This document shows, piece after piece, positions 12,136 through 23,659 of a stretch of DNA of 64,000 nt (its first letter is position 1; each line of letters begins with the position of its first letter). This DNA is from Ectocarpus siliculosus (taxonomy: Eukaryota > Sar > Phaeophyceae > Ectocarpales > Ectocarpaceae), in the NCBI GenBank assembly GCA_000310025.1, contig FN647863.1, positions 281,436 to 345,435 of the forward strand. The letters run 5' to 3'. Under the pieces are notes generated by a model that was given only the letters and a program-made list of their open reading frames with translations, had not been told where the DNA came from and did not search any database. The position numbers and the translations under genes are program-made.

Positions 12136-13729
12136 CTCGCTTCACGGTGTGGAAAACAACCCGGACGAGGAAGATCGAAAGGGCAGAGCACGAGGCAGAC
12201 GGGGAGAGGAATAGCCCGAGCTGAGGAATGCTGAGCACCTATGTATTCTATACTCGCATCAACATACATGCTTACGAGGTCTTCAATGTCAATTGTAATA
12301 GTGTGTCGTTGCGTCGACACTGAGGCAGTTTGCCCGGAGTGCGAGGAGTTCAACAGCCCAACAGGTCACCGTCGTCAACACCAAGGCGACGTTTCGGAAA
12401 GAAAGAGTCACGTCGGACTTTCTGACTCTGCACACAGTAGCATGTGAGCACGGCCAGTAACTTTTCAACCCTAACCTTTCGTCCTGGTATCAACAATGTA
12501 TTGTCGATCAGACCGGGTGTAGGGAGAGCCAGAGATGAGTACAAGAAACAGACAACAGTACTGCAATGTACCCACCCCCGGAGTTCGATTTGGGATGATT
12601 GCTGGAGCTCTCCATCGGGTGCCTCTTCCAGTCTCGCAAACAGCCCTTGACACGGTAGACATTGACCTGTCCCCAGTGTCTCAGGCGGTCTGGTGCGAGT
12701 GATGTACTCCAAACCTATTTCAACGCCGCTGGCAGCGTATGCCCCTAGCAGAGCCAATGGCAGGCTAACACAAGCTCGACCCAGCATGATGACACCTGAC
12801 CAGTCTGCAGCAGATAGATGCAAGGACAGCATCGGACGAGGACAGGGCCAGAAGGTGTGAGAGTAGCGGTGGAAGTAGAAAATAGTTTCGATCGCGCAAT
12901 CGAGAGGAACATTTCAGGGTGTATTCGGTAGGTACTACTGTAGCAGTATTCGTCAGTCTGTGACTGCTCTTGGGCACGTTGAGCGTCTCTTTGATCCGTT
13001 GTTGGTGTTTGCGTGGAAAAGTCCCACAGATCATGGGAAACATGATCACAAAAGAATAGCAAGTGATCAAACGCAGCGGATTCAGCAGTATGACTTGCAG
13101 CAAAGACAGCGCTAGCCTACATAAAAGTACACACTCGCGCACAAGCGAAACGTCACGGCGGGAGAAAACAGAGATGCCCCACACATGATGTAAATTCCTG
13201 GCAAATTAGCATGTAAGAAGGTTCCACGCAAACAGCACTACCGAACGTAATGACGACCAACCACGCGACCGCGATGACATTGATTGGCCAAGTCCTCTTG
13301 CATCGCCCCCATGGAGGCCAATCACCTAACTTCCGCAGGGGGACCTTGTACACGGATATATTCTCTCCGGCAGGTTTTGTGCGACGGAGTTTACCGTACA
13401 ACCCCCCCCCTCTCCTGCAGGCCGATGGAATGGCACCTCGGCATCCATAGTGCCCGCACGAGACAGAGCAAAATAATATGTAAAGGTGCACGACTATTGA
13501 ACTCTATGTGCAGCAGAACTAGTTGGGGGCAGGCTGCAACCCCCGACGCTCTCCCAATCGTAGCACGCGCCATTGCCACTGAAACATCCAGAAAATCAGT
13601 GTTGTTGCCACCTGGGGTTACACAAAATCAATTGAAGCGAGCTTTCCTCGTTGCACACACACATAATACCCCCCCTCTTTGTAGTGAGCCCGTCGTATCA
13701 CACGCCCCCCACACACGAACTTTCTAATC
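12136..13729. other. Region upstream of the sulfotransferase exons; 5' exons probably here
   Basis: No exon could be fixed by splice phase. A minus frame near 12353-12240 reads ITIDIEDLVSMYVDASIEYI before a GT, and a hydrophobic segment occurs near 13.25 kb; either could belong to the sulfotransferase. Bases 13297-13350 (CGCCCCCATGGAGGCCAA) resemble the sequence just after the OTU frame at 21.5 kb, so a dispersed repeat is also present. Confidence 0.35.
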
Positions 13730-13966
13730 CCTACCCCAAGCCCGCACGATACGTGCTAGGTTGGCGCTGGTGTCTAAGATCTGTAGGTTGATGTGCAGGT
13801 GGCTAAGTTCGAGGTTGATATGCCGATGGCGAAGTTACAGTAGGTTGAAGTGCCCACGGTGGGAACTCCATGGGTCACCCATGGGCAGCCCATGGGCATG
13901 CCCATGGGCGGCCCATGAAGTACTCATGGGCGGCCCATGGGTGACCCATGGGTGTCCCATGGGCGG
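13730..13966. repeat. Minisatellite copy 2 plus GCCCATGGGC decamer array
   Basis: 13730-13858 repeats the CCCAAGCCC(G/A)CACGATACGTGC and AGGTTGA units of 10.6 kb. From 13868 to 13966 the decamer GCCCATGGGC and close variants (GACCCATGGG, GGCCCATGAA) recur with a strict 10-base period. Confidence 0.75.
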
Positions 13967-15679
13967 TTTAGCAAAAAACATGTCAGTAGTGTGGGAGGTT
14001 GACTAAATCGAGCAGGAGTCCCCCATTTTGGAAAAAAGTAGGAGCCGAAAAATTTGGAATGGCTCGTTCCATATATATGTACACCCCAAACCCAAAAACA
14101 ATTAATTAAATCAAACACCCCATATATAGTATTCATTTTTAGTTATCGATACATTACAGCCTCGCTATATCCGACCAAGAGCGCGATCGGATTGATTTTT
14201 GGAGACGAGTGTGGTTTAATGTTTTGAACCTTTCCAAAACATTTTTCTTCGAAATTTGGAAATTTGGAGCGAAATAGCGCTGCGTTTAAAACGACCCTTA
14301 GTCTATGTAGTCTACAGCTCAATTTGTAGTCTGAAATTCTTGCAGCAGCAGTCAGTACGGGTTACACGACTTACCTCTGTCGTTCCCGGGCCCTCTTATC
14401 ATCCAAAGTTACACGATGTTTTCGTCATCTGGTGGTTCGTCTGCGCAACATCGTACGCTCTCGACTTAATTTGCGCTATTAACCCTCCAGTCGGTGCCTT
14501 CACCTGCTGCTTTATGTGTGACACATGCGACCAGTGCGTCGACATATTTGCTGTAGTAGTCTATGTCGTTTCGTTGCCGTGTGAGTGCGTTGATGCGGTT
14601 TCCTAACGATTGATGTATGTGTGGTTTGCAGTCAGCAACAGCAGCAGTCAGTGCGGGTACAGCAGTATACCGGTGATGGTTGATCATATATGTGAAGTCG
14701 GATCTGGTGGTAGAACGACATGATGACTGTTTTCAGGTCCCCTGCACATCCATAGATGTGCGTTGGGTGGTACGACCAGAGGATGATTGTTCGGAGCCCC
14801 CAAGTTGTTAGCATATGGACAATAATGTATATTACCCACTAAGGCACACGGTTTCCTAGGTAGGGCTCCTTTTCTTGACCGGTCGGTGCGGTAGCTGTTT
14901 TTTTCTTTCTTTCTATCATTTTGTTTTCTTTTCCCGGGTGGTTTGTACTCTATTCTTGTTTAGTTTCCCGGCGGCGTCGTATGTGCCGGGTATTGCGACC
15001 ACGGGCCCCCCATTTTTGTGGACTATCTAGAGCTAACGTGAGAGAAACAACAACAACAACAACAACACAAACTAACGTACACGCGAACAGCAACACCGTA
15101 TGACTACATGGTCTTACGCAGCGAATTTAAGCAGCAGCAGGACCTGCAACAAAGACGCCGCTAAATAAAGCACATACACACTCACATACACGCGAACAGC
15201 AGTCGCATCAGCAGCAGGACGACAGCAGGAGGACTTGCAAGAAAGACGCCGCTGCAGCACACACACATGGACTCGCGTACAGGCGAACAGCAGTATGATG
15301 CGAGAAACAAAAAAATACACCGCCCATGGAGTAAGTTCCACGCAAATTCTGCACGTTTGTATTGATTGCCTAAAGAGAGCTTTAAGTCCTGGAATTCGTT
15401 GAATCTTTACGTTCTAGAGAAATAGATCGTGACATCCTTTCTTTGTGAAATGCCGAGGATCGACTGCCGTGTCTTTGCAGGCAGGAGGTTGGGCCCCATT
15501 TGTCCGATCACCGATGATGATGCAATCAGCGGTGGTAGTCATAGCAGTCGGTCAGGAATACAGGAAGGCATCACAACATACATAGCGATGTGTGTAGTAC
15601 GTTCAAAAAAGTGGAGTTCCGCTCCAGTTATTGGTTGTGTGAACCGTTCGCCCTTCGTTCCGAATATTAAGGAAAAATA
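13967..15679. other. Intergenic or repeat-derived DNA
   Basis: 14091-14127 (CCCAAAAACAATTAATTAAAT) is shared with 22877-22915, so it is part of a dispersed repeat. A short CAA run lies near 15048-15067. No frame here resembles a known protein. Confidence 0.4.
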
Positions 15680-16312
15680 AATACACGCACAGAAGAAATA
15701 CCCATTCGAGATAGAGCCACAGTCGAACGGGATGTGGTGGAGTCTCTTCAGTGAGTGGAGGAAAACCGGCTGGGTACTGGACCTATTTGAAGTCTTTTTT
15801 TAAAGTCTATACAACATGGTGCTAAGGAAAAAAACATCTGTATAGGTAACTTACATTGCACCATACATCTGCTGTAGTTCTCTACTGGGTCAACGACAAA
15901 ATATCGGGGAGAATCCCTCCGTTGTGTCGTGTATTGTAAAATATAACCTTCACAGGGGACACGACGCAGTGTCTAGTGACAGCTGGCTGGTTTGTTAGAT
16001 TTTAGGAATAATATTGAAAAAATCATGGGAGATGGAGCGAAGGCTACAGCAGTTTATCACTCGTTTTTCAAATCTACAGATTTTTGAATTTCACGGGCAG
16101 CAGTTGTTTCCCGCCGTTTATTTCATTTACAAAACGTATTTGATCCTTTGGGGTAACGTATCAGTGATGCTTACAGTAGATGAGAATGGGACACCTGGTG
16201 CATGGTAGGTAGAGCATATCATTCAGTTTGTATCATGTTAGCTTGTTTCTTGTTATGTTTGGTGTTGGTAAACAACATCAGCAGCAGAGCACGGAAAGTT
16301 TTCAAATGATAT
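15680..16312. repeat. Dispersed repeat, copy B (uninterrupted)
   Basis: The same sequence as 4611-6829 minus the Mutator-like insert. At 15937-15945 it carries a single TAAAATATA, the pre-insertion target. Its right end stops at a TA that borders the next element (CAGTACTGGGCCC at 16314), so a later insertion cut it there. Confidence 0.8.
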
Positions 16313-16313
16313 A

Positions 16314-18405
16314 CAGTACTGGGCCCGGTTTAGTGCCGGTTTAATAGTGCCAACTGCTGATATAGTGCCGGTAAAATTTCTGGACACAGACAACGCCTGG
16401 TTTAGTGCCGGTTTGGCACTATTCCGGTTCGATATAGATAGTGCCGGTTTGGTACCATGGTAGCCCGCAATAGTGCCGGCTCACGTGCCCGCACGCACAC
16501 ACACACAAGACTAACGGACAAAGAAGTACGGGCAGACCCGACGAAGAGCGAGGAGGTGGATTTCTTCAAAGGGACAGCTCGGGCACAGGTGCACCTCTCC
16601 ATGCGTGAAGGAGGACTGGGAATCACGAGCACTGTTCTCATTCGAGAATCGGCTTTCGTGGCAGGGCAAGCACAGGTGTTCTCCAAGTCAGTGCAAGCAT
16701 CCACAGGATACACAGTTGAGCAATGTCTGCCCCGGATTGCCCAGCTACCGACAGGATTGGCTCTGATTGATTCGCCCAAGAAGCTAGAGGAGATCATCAC
16801 CAAAGACAAGCTTGAAAAAGCTGTTGGGCAGTCATGGGCTAAACTTGCCACAAGTGATGATTTTAAGCCCCGCCCTCAAAAGGAGTTTACCTGTTGGAAG
16901 CAGGGAAGGTGGGAAAACCCAGTGAAGATGGAAACCCTAACGTCGAACATCAACCACCGTCTACCTACAGCCGAAATGAATTCGGCCAACACTACCAAGT
17001 CTTTGGAGCCCAAGCTCTCCTTTCGAAACGTTTTCATGCAGCAGTGCGCCATATGGTGGAGACAGACTTGCAGAAGGTAGCAGGCGAGGAAACGTCAAAG
17101 AAGAGAGCATTGATCCGCTTGGAGGAAGCAAAAGGCAAAGGAGTTTTGTCGTGGTTGACAACGCAAGGGTTATCAGCAGATGAAAGAATGATGCCCGATC
17201 TATATCGGGAGTCAATCGGTCGTGTACTGGGGAGTCACGATCGAGCAGACTGCGACACAGGCAAACTTTGTGGTGCAGGTGCATTGTTACCATGCAAAGA
17301 CCGCTTGAGCCGAGCCCACTCCCTCATCTGCACCAAAACCGGCGCCTCAACCTTCCTCCATAACAGGATGGTTCGAGTAGTCCTCAAGACACTGCGCGAG
17401 TGCCATATGCCCATCGCCGTTGAGGATTCTTCTCCTTTTACCACAGGCACTGGTAGGGGAAAGGGGCTATACAAGATGGATTTGATTATCCCCCCAGGAT
17501 TACACGCAAGAGAGAAGGAAGAGGAACTCGGAACCAAGTCCATTCTTACAGACGTAACAATCGTCAACCCATCCGCAGATCGAAGCATCGACAAGTCGAT
17601 CAAACAGCCAGGATCCGCCCTCGAAGATCGAGCTGCAAGTAAGCCAAATCACTATGCGGGAACTTTCAACCCGTCTAGATCTACCCTCCTTACTGCTGCT
17701 TTTTCAACGATTGGTGGTCTTGGCAAAGGCACCAATCGACTCATCGTTGCTATCGCCAACCACTTGGCGCACGAAGCTTTGCCGGGGGAATTTTGACGAC
17801 GAAAGAGCCTTAGTTCGCCTGAAAGCTTTTCATGCTAATAGGATTCGGGGACGGTTCACCTTCGAGCTAGCTCGTTTCCTGTCGATGCGAACTCGCGATG
17901 TGTTCAAACGTCATGGGCTACTGATCGACCAACTTCCACCAGGGCCAGTCGGTTGGGATCTCTGTGACAACGATAGTAATGAGGGTCGTTCTTTTGGGAG
18001 TGACGGAGACGAAGGAAAGGGAAAGGGAAGAAAGGAGGACGAAGACGACGATGGAGGAGGAAAACATGGAGGAGTGGAAGAGAGCAAAGGGTTTGATCCA
18101 GATGACCTTCCCCAAAACAAGAAACGTACGGCTAGGGAAGAACTGCCCAGAGATTCTTGTCAAAATGAGGATCAGAAGGATGGTAGCGAAAACAGGGAGG
18201 GTAATGGTGAAAGTACTCCTAAACGAACTAGAGTACAAGGCAATAGCCTTGGTAGACGCGTCCAGTTTTCTTCTGTTGCTGCTATTTCTGTCTTTGATCC
18301 GAAGGATAGTTTAGCCTCCCCCATGCTGCCCCCTCACGGGGTCCCAGTTCATGGCAGATAGAAGTGTTTGCTTTTTCAACCGCACTATTAGTGCCAAACC
18401 GGCAC
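16314..18405 (+). mobile_element. Element with TAGTGCCGG subterminal repeats carrying a reverse-transcriptase remnant
   Basis: It starts after TA with CAGTACTGGGCCCGGTTTAG, very like the TIR of the next element. TAGTGCCGGTTT motifs recur about five times in 16330-16480, and inverted copies (AAACCGGCACTA) occur at 18380-18405. The expected right terminus is missing: the next element begins immediately. The payload is a decayed non-LTR retroelement fragment, so either a DNA element captured it or the ends are coincidental neighbours. Confidence 0.5.
16457..18361 (+). pseudogene. Non-LTR retrotransposon C-terminal region, frameshifted
   Basis: Three overlapping plus frames make one decayed protein: 16457-17080, 16894-17796 and 17654-18361. 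The first has HLSMREGGLGITSTVLIRES, the 'REGGLG' block that follows the polymerase in many LINE-type proteins. The second has HSLICTKTGASTFLHNRMVR and the MDLIIPP ... LTDVTIVNPSADRSID block typical of the C-terminal nuclease-like part of protist retroelements. The third holds the basic/acidic tail. No YxDD polymerase core is present, so the element is 5'-truncated. At least two frame changes are needed; it is not functional. Confidence 0.6.
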
Positions 18406-18407
18406 TA

Positions 18408-20229
18408 CAGTCGTGGGCCCGGTTTAGCGGTCCATAGTGTCACGAATTTTAATTACCGCTATTCAGGGCATCGCCGCTAAACCACTTTAGCGGTCATTAT
18501 CCGCTAAACCAGGAGGCATAATGGCGGTCATGAACCGCAAAAAACGGAAAAAGCCCATTTTTGCCCTACAATAACAGCGTGGAGAGCTGATATATATTGA
18601 TAGGGCCATGCGTATCATTGCAGCGGTCATACGAAGGTGCAGACGAAGAAGTAACGAGCCAATGAAGGACAACGCCGCAAGCACATTCATTAGTGATGCA
18701 TTTAAATTCGCCAAAGCACGAAGATTATTCTCCCTTCTGGACTGTATGCCCCTCATCAAGACTGGAGAATCGTTCGCGTCTCTAACGAAGTGAAGTAGGT
18801 GATGAGACAAACTTGTGACAACGCAAAGGCAATCAACCACGTGCTTGAGCACCTCATTTCTGCCCTGCATCGCGTATCGATCATTCTTCACCCAAAGCAA
18901 TCTCTCTGGTATCTGCCTTGCGCGCTGGAAGAGCGGCGTGCGCTGCGAGGAACGCCATTTTTGCCCTTTTGCGAAATAGTGTGCTGCTTCGCTTACGCCA
19001 CACGACTCCGCGCTCTCCACGCTGGCCAAAATCCGATGACACCTCCGAGTGTGGTGGCGGCGACATCACCCCCCTGCCCTTCGCTCCGTCACATTGTGCG
19101 GTGGTATCTAGCCCTAGCTCTAGGTCGTCGTGTCGTCGTCGGAGGAGTTAGGCCCCCCTCCATGTACATACCGGACAGCTTTCAACAACCTCGTCATTCG
19201 CTCCCTTTTACGCAAAGTTTCGGCGATCTCTTCCTGTGCGCACAATTTCTGCGTGCGCTACCTTCTGGTCAAGAAGCGTCAAAACCTCGAGATTCTAGCC
19301 AAAGTAGAGCCGCGTGTGGGGCTGTTGTCGTGTAGCTGCAGCGCGAGTTGTTTCTTTCCGCGCGCCTGGTGCTAGAAAGCCACCTAACACCTCTTGGCGC
19401 TTGGGCGGAGTTGAGAAGTGAGGGGAACTCTGCGCCTTCTTGGTTGTAGGCCGGTTGCATCTCGTTCTCATCCGGAACCTCCACCTCCCCACACACATGC
19501 CGTGTATGCGGCCACCACAGCAACCTTTACAATCATGCGCGCCGCTTGGACTCGTGCCGCATCTAGAAGCTTGCACAGTTCTCCATCCACGCGCCGCATG
19601 GTGTGTGTCTTTAGTATTAGCATCGACCGCGCTAACCGGCTGACCAATGAAAAGACGTCGTCGTCAGTCTCAGCGCGGTTGAAAACACATAACACGTCTA
19701 TATGTCATTAACTGGGACCTCGTGAGGGGGCGGCATGGGGCAGGTAGAAGCTATTCCCCGGAGTAGGGCAGACACGGTAGGTAGCAACAGAGGAAAACTG
19801 CCACCTTGCACTCGAGTTCGTATTGGAGTGGTTTCACCATCATCCTCCTTGCTTTCACCACCATCACTCTCATCGTCGTTTCTTCAGCTATTTTTCAGCG
19901 ATTCTTCTCTGGCCCTGCGTCGTTTGGTGTATGTGTGTGTGTCTCGCTGTGTCCTTTTTATTATGAGGATCGACCAGCTAACAGGCTGACCAAGTCGCTG
20001 TGGTGTGAGTACGTGCAAGCGAAGCGCGCACTACATGCAGGTCCCCGCAAAAATTGAACCGATAACCGCTATTGGTGGCTGCAAACATGTCCAATAACCG
20101 CTATTGAGGGCACGACCGGTTTAGCGGTTATAAACCGCTAAACCGGGGTGCAGCCGTGTCACGAAATTTTATAACCGCTATTCAGGGCATCCCGCTAAAC
20201 AGGGAACCGCTAAACCGGGCCCACGACTG
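18408..20229. mobile_element. Tc1/mariner-like element, probably non-autonomous
   Basis: The TIRs CAGTCGTGGGCCCGGTTTAG at 18408 and their reverse complement ending at 20229 are flanked by TA on both sides (18406-18407 and 20230-20231), as in Tc1/mariner insertion. GCTAAACC/GGTTTAGC repeats crowd both ends. The interior has several protein-like minus-strand stretches (for example EIAETLRKRERMTRLLKAVR near 19.2 kb and VFSLVSRLARSMLILKTH near 19.65 kb) but they are broken by stops and no DDE motif was recognised. These may be captured or decayed exons. Confidence 0.75.
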
Positions 20230-20231
20230 TA

Positions 20232-21031
20232 CTGGATCATGGAAAGAATAAAAAAGAAATCAACATCGTCTATTTGATTGCTCCGAGTATTATTCCTGAT
20301 TGGTTTTTTTAGTGGTGAACCTTCCGCCCTTGCGTTGGATCTTTACAGGTCACGCATAATATAAATTATGTTTTCGGTTATACGGCTTCTATGTACATAG
20401 ATAGATACTTCAGAGTAGATCAAATGAACTTCTTGATGCAGTCAGCCTCAGGTAACGGAAGGGGTATGCATAGGTACCTGTTGTGAAGACTCCGCTGATG
20501 GGTATACGTACGTTCTAAAACCACCCATGAGCTGGACTGGATCATCTGAAAAAAATCGTCCAAAATCACAACACGACCGTTCCTCTTCTTAGATTCCTCG
20601 GAAAAAAAATTCAGATTGAAGCTTTCTTCATCAACCATCCTTTCCTGAATGGGTATAGATAGGTACATTAATCTACATCCAAAATCACATTTGAGCTTTA
20701 GTCCTATTATTGGAATTCGTTGAATCTTCAACTATTATTGGAATTCGTTGAATCTTTAACTTTGTTCGTTTTGCGTGTGCAAACTAATGATTGAATCGCT
20801 ATTACCGAATAGCCGCCAGGGCCGCGGCTGAATTGAAGTGCTAATGCAGCCAGTCCCGGGTAGTAGAGGGGTATAGTAGGTAGCTGCTCAGAAGAGTGCG
20901 CAACGTACACCAGTGTTCGACATTCAACTACCTGGTCACGGTTGCACCAACGACAGCCACAACAACAATAACCAAGGCGACCCTGATGACCAAAACAACG
21001 GCAACAACAACGGAAATGATAGCGGCAATAA
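20232..21031. other. Region upstream of the OTU frame
   Basis: It contains a 103-codon minus frame (20420-20731) with no recognised motif, a short direct repeat of TTGGAATTCGTTGAATCTT at about 20711-20757 (also near 15390), and an Asn/Asp-rich plus frame (20913-21030, NNNNQGDPDDQNNGNNNGND) just before the OTU domain but in another frame. Confidence 0.4.
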
Positions 21032-21499
21032 CCCTCCAGTGGCTCTGGCAGCAACAGGTCCTGGCATATTGTCGACGAAATTGGTGATGGTGCATGCCTA
21101 CTGCGATGTATCGTCCGTCGCGTCTTCCATGATCCTAGCATGCACTCTTCGGTCCGAGGGCAACTCATCGACCACATAACGAACAACCTTCATATCCCCA
21201 CCCCAGGCTCAGGTCAAAATACCTTCTTCCAGAGCATCTCAGCGGGAATAAATTCAGAACACGTTCAAAAAGCCGGTCATCCTCAGCAAACCTATCAAAG
21301 TGTCGCACACTACCTTCAACTCATGGGAAACCCAAGCACCTACGGAACGGGAATAGAGATTGTAGCTGCCCAACAGTTGTACAACATTAACGTCAACATT
21401 ACACTCGTTGGTCAACCGTACCCGCCTCCACCGATTGATGATACGTGCGGTTTATTATGCGGCCACCAGCACTACCGCACGCTACTATACCACCCCTAA
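21032..21499 (+). CDS. OTU-family cysteine protease domain (probable deubiquitinase-like), N-terminal end uncertain
   Basis: The open frame from 21032 to the stop at 21497-21499 has the OTU layout: WHIVDEIGDGACLLRCI gives the catalytic D-G-x-C (Asp 21086, Cys 21095), then SSVRGQLIDHITNN, then YLQLMGNPSTYGTGIEIVAA matching the 'Y...M....WGG..E..A.A' region, INVNITLV, and a C-terminal GHQHYRTLL with the catalytic His (21470). So the catalytic residues are all present. The upstream Asn-rich stretch is in another frame, so an intron or an indel near 21.03 kb separates them. OTU domains occur both in host deubiquitinases and in transposons; repeat DNA on both sides favours a mobile origin (inference). 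Confidence 0.6.
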   Translation, partial: PSSGSGSNRSWHIVDEIGDGACLLRCIVRRVFHDPSMHSSVRGQLIDHITNNLHIPTPGSGQNTFFQSISAGINSEHVQKAGHPQQTYQSVAHYLQLMGNPSTYGTGIEIVAAQQLYNINVNITLVGQPYPPPPIDDTCGLLCGHQHYRTLLYHP

Positions 21500-22869
21500 A
21501 TTCATTTCCATTTCCTCTTGCGTCGCCCCCGGAAGGCCATTGCACCTACATCTCGAAAGGGGAGCCTTGTATACTGCACAGGTGGCCAGTGGGCACCGTT
21601 ACGGGGGGGTTAAAGTAACCTGTAATCCCTAGGCGTTGTGGAACCTGCGTAACCCCGTCGGGCGCACCGTTGCAAACCTCCAAGGTCAGGCAGGGTTCGG
21701 AAACGCCGGCCCAAACCCAGTTAAGGGACATTTGTATCTGTGCTTGGTTGCATGCGAGGTTGTCTACAAGCCCAAGAATGTCCATGCCTTGCCGCGAAAA
21801 ACTATGTACCAGCCAGTCTCCACAGAGTACACACACACCAATATGTTTGACATATTTTCGCGGCAATAAAAAAATACCTAAGCAACTACAAAAGCCGAGG
21901 CCGATGTTGTTGACTAGACTACACCGTGCACGCCCCCCTCCCCTCCGCACCGGTACTATTTCAAAGGAGCCCCCTCCTCGACGCTAATCTGAAATTGCCC
22001 ACCGGTCAGCCCGCGAGTAGCCCGTCACCCCTTCGTGAGTTCTTGTCTTCTTGCGGCTGCCGCGTTTTGGGGCTGGCTCTGTTCTTATCGGTAAGCGCAT
22101 TGTTACACCACAAACGCGGGTTCTTGTTCTTAACACCACGTCGGGACTGAGCACGTGTTCTTATGGCCAATTTCTTTGATTTTGATTTTTTTAGAGGCCG
22201 CATATATTTCTTGACTGCTAAATTCTGAAGTGCGAGTGCAATCTGTATCTTCTCATCATGATGTAGTACCAAACGCAAGATGGACATGGAGCTACTATAT
22301 GATATTCTTGTGTAGAAGTACGAACGGCAACGATCGGGGGGGGAAACAAAGACTGCGAAAAAGAGAGAGGCGATGATTACTAAACGATGTCTCTGTAAAA
22401 GTCAATACGACGACACGTACGTACGTCTGTCTCCTTAAAAAATACTTCATGTAGCGGTCGAATATGTAACATACAATATGGTACATATCTGAAACTAATT
22501 GCGCGCTTAGCATTATATGTTGTTGTTGTGGAACATAAAACTTAACTGACCAAAACTTGCCATTAAGCGATTGGCAATGGAAGGCGACATTATTCGGAGT
22601 TTTTGCTTTTGGGTGGGACCAGTGAGGAAAAAAGTCCGAGCCGAAGGCGAGATGCGGCCCCCCAAAGGGCGCCGCCCGCGTAGGGCCCTCCCCGGAGGCG
22701 GAGCCCAAAAATTGGGCTTTTTCCTATAAAAATCAACCAAAAGCCTAAAAGTGTCAATTATTTTGTTTTCTACGCGTTTTATTAGCAGGATATTATGTCT
22801 CTTTTCAAGCAAAAAAGGCCCCCAAAAACATTTTTCGCCTCAGGCGAAAGAAAACGGCCGCAATATTGT

Positions 22870-22915
22870 ACTCCCCAAACCCAAAAACAATTAATTAAAT
22901 CAAGCACCCCCATAT
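22870..22915. repeat. Dispersed 45-bp segment shared with 14.09 kb
   Basis: CCCCAAACCCAAAAACAATT and the following AATTAAATCAA match 14086-14127. The longer sequence to either side differs. Confidence 0.6.
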
Positions 22916-23294
22916 ATATTCCCACGTACCGTTCAAGGACAGAAGAGTTTCGCGGCAAGAGTTCGCGAAAATCAAACGAGGTACAATACGCATGACAGCA
23001 ATGCTCAAGCCTTATAAATATGGGTTTGTTTATTTTATAATTGTTTTTTCTCAAAATATGCGGCCCAAAACATTTTTCTGCGGCAAGCCTGAGATTGGTC
23101 CCATATGATGCAACGCTGAGAGCATATTTTCCAAAAAATCTGCGGCCCCGCAGGGGCCGCAGGCCTTTTTTTTTGCTCTCTGGGTGGGACGGCAAAGTGT
23201 GCGCTTATCCACCGCGTGGGCGGTATGGCCACCATTTTTTTCAGCCCCCCACCATACATTCATGAAATTTACGCATGTGTCGTCCAGCCCATCT

Positions 23295-23375
23295 CACGAC
23301 AAATAGCGTAGCGGTAGAGTTAACCCGTTGATATTCGTAAGTTGCCGGTTCGAGTCTCCACCCGTGTTTCCTTCC
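23295..23375 (+). repeat. tRNA-like sequence with A- and B-box motifs (possible SINE head)
   Basis: TAGCGTAGCGG (near 23305) fits a Pol III A box and GGTTCGAGTCTCC (near 23348) a B box, about 40 bases apart. The T-arm and acceptor stem do not pair, so it is not a functional tRNA. It could be a tRNA-derived SINE or a tRNA pseudogene. Confidence 0.35.
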
Positions 23376-23659
23376 ATGACATAATACATCCTTTGCAGCA
23401 AACTTGGACGGGCAAAGTCTCGCGTCCCGCGACCTCAGAGTGGAAGGTGATTGATTACCCTCACTCATGTTTATTTTTTTCCTCGACCCTTTTTTATCTC
23501 CTCCCCCCCCCTTCACACCCTCGCATGATGACCACTTTCACAACCCGGGCACGTTATGCCGGCTCGGCCTGTAACCCCCCCACGTTATCCCATGTAGTAA
23601 CCACTCGTTGGCCAGAGGTTACTCAACGCCCCCGTACAACGGTGCCCACTGGCCACCTG

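Larger units (their letters stand above)
21579..23659. mobile_element. Candidate TIR element of about 2.1 kb
   Basis: CAGGTGGCCAGTGGGCACCG at 21579 recurs inverted as CGGTGCCCACTGGCCACCTG ending at 23659; similarity continues inward (ACGGGGG, AGTAACCT). No clear target duplication was found. The interior holds the dispersed CCCAAAAACAATTAATTAAAT segment and GC-rich low-complexity frames, with no transposase motif recognised. Confidence 0.5.

Noticed and set aside
23295-23375. Functional tRNA gene
   Set aside because: A and B boxes are present, but the T-arm and acceptor stem do not pair.
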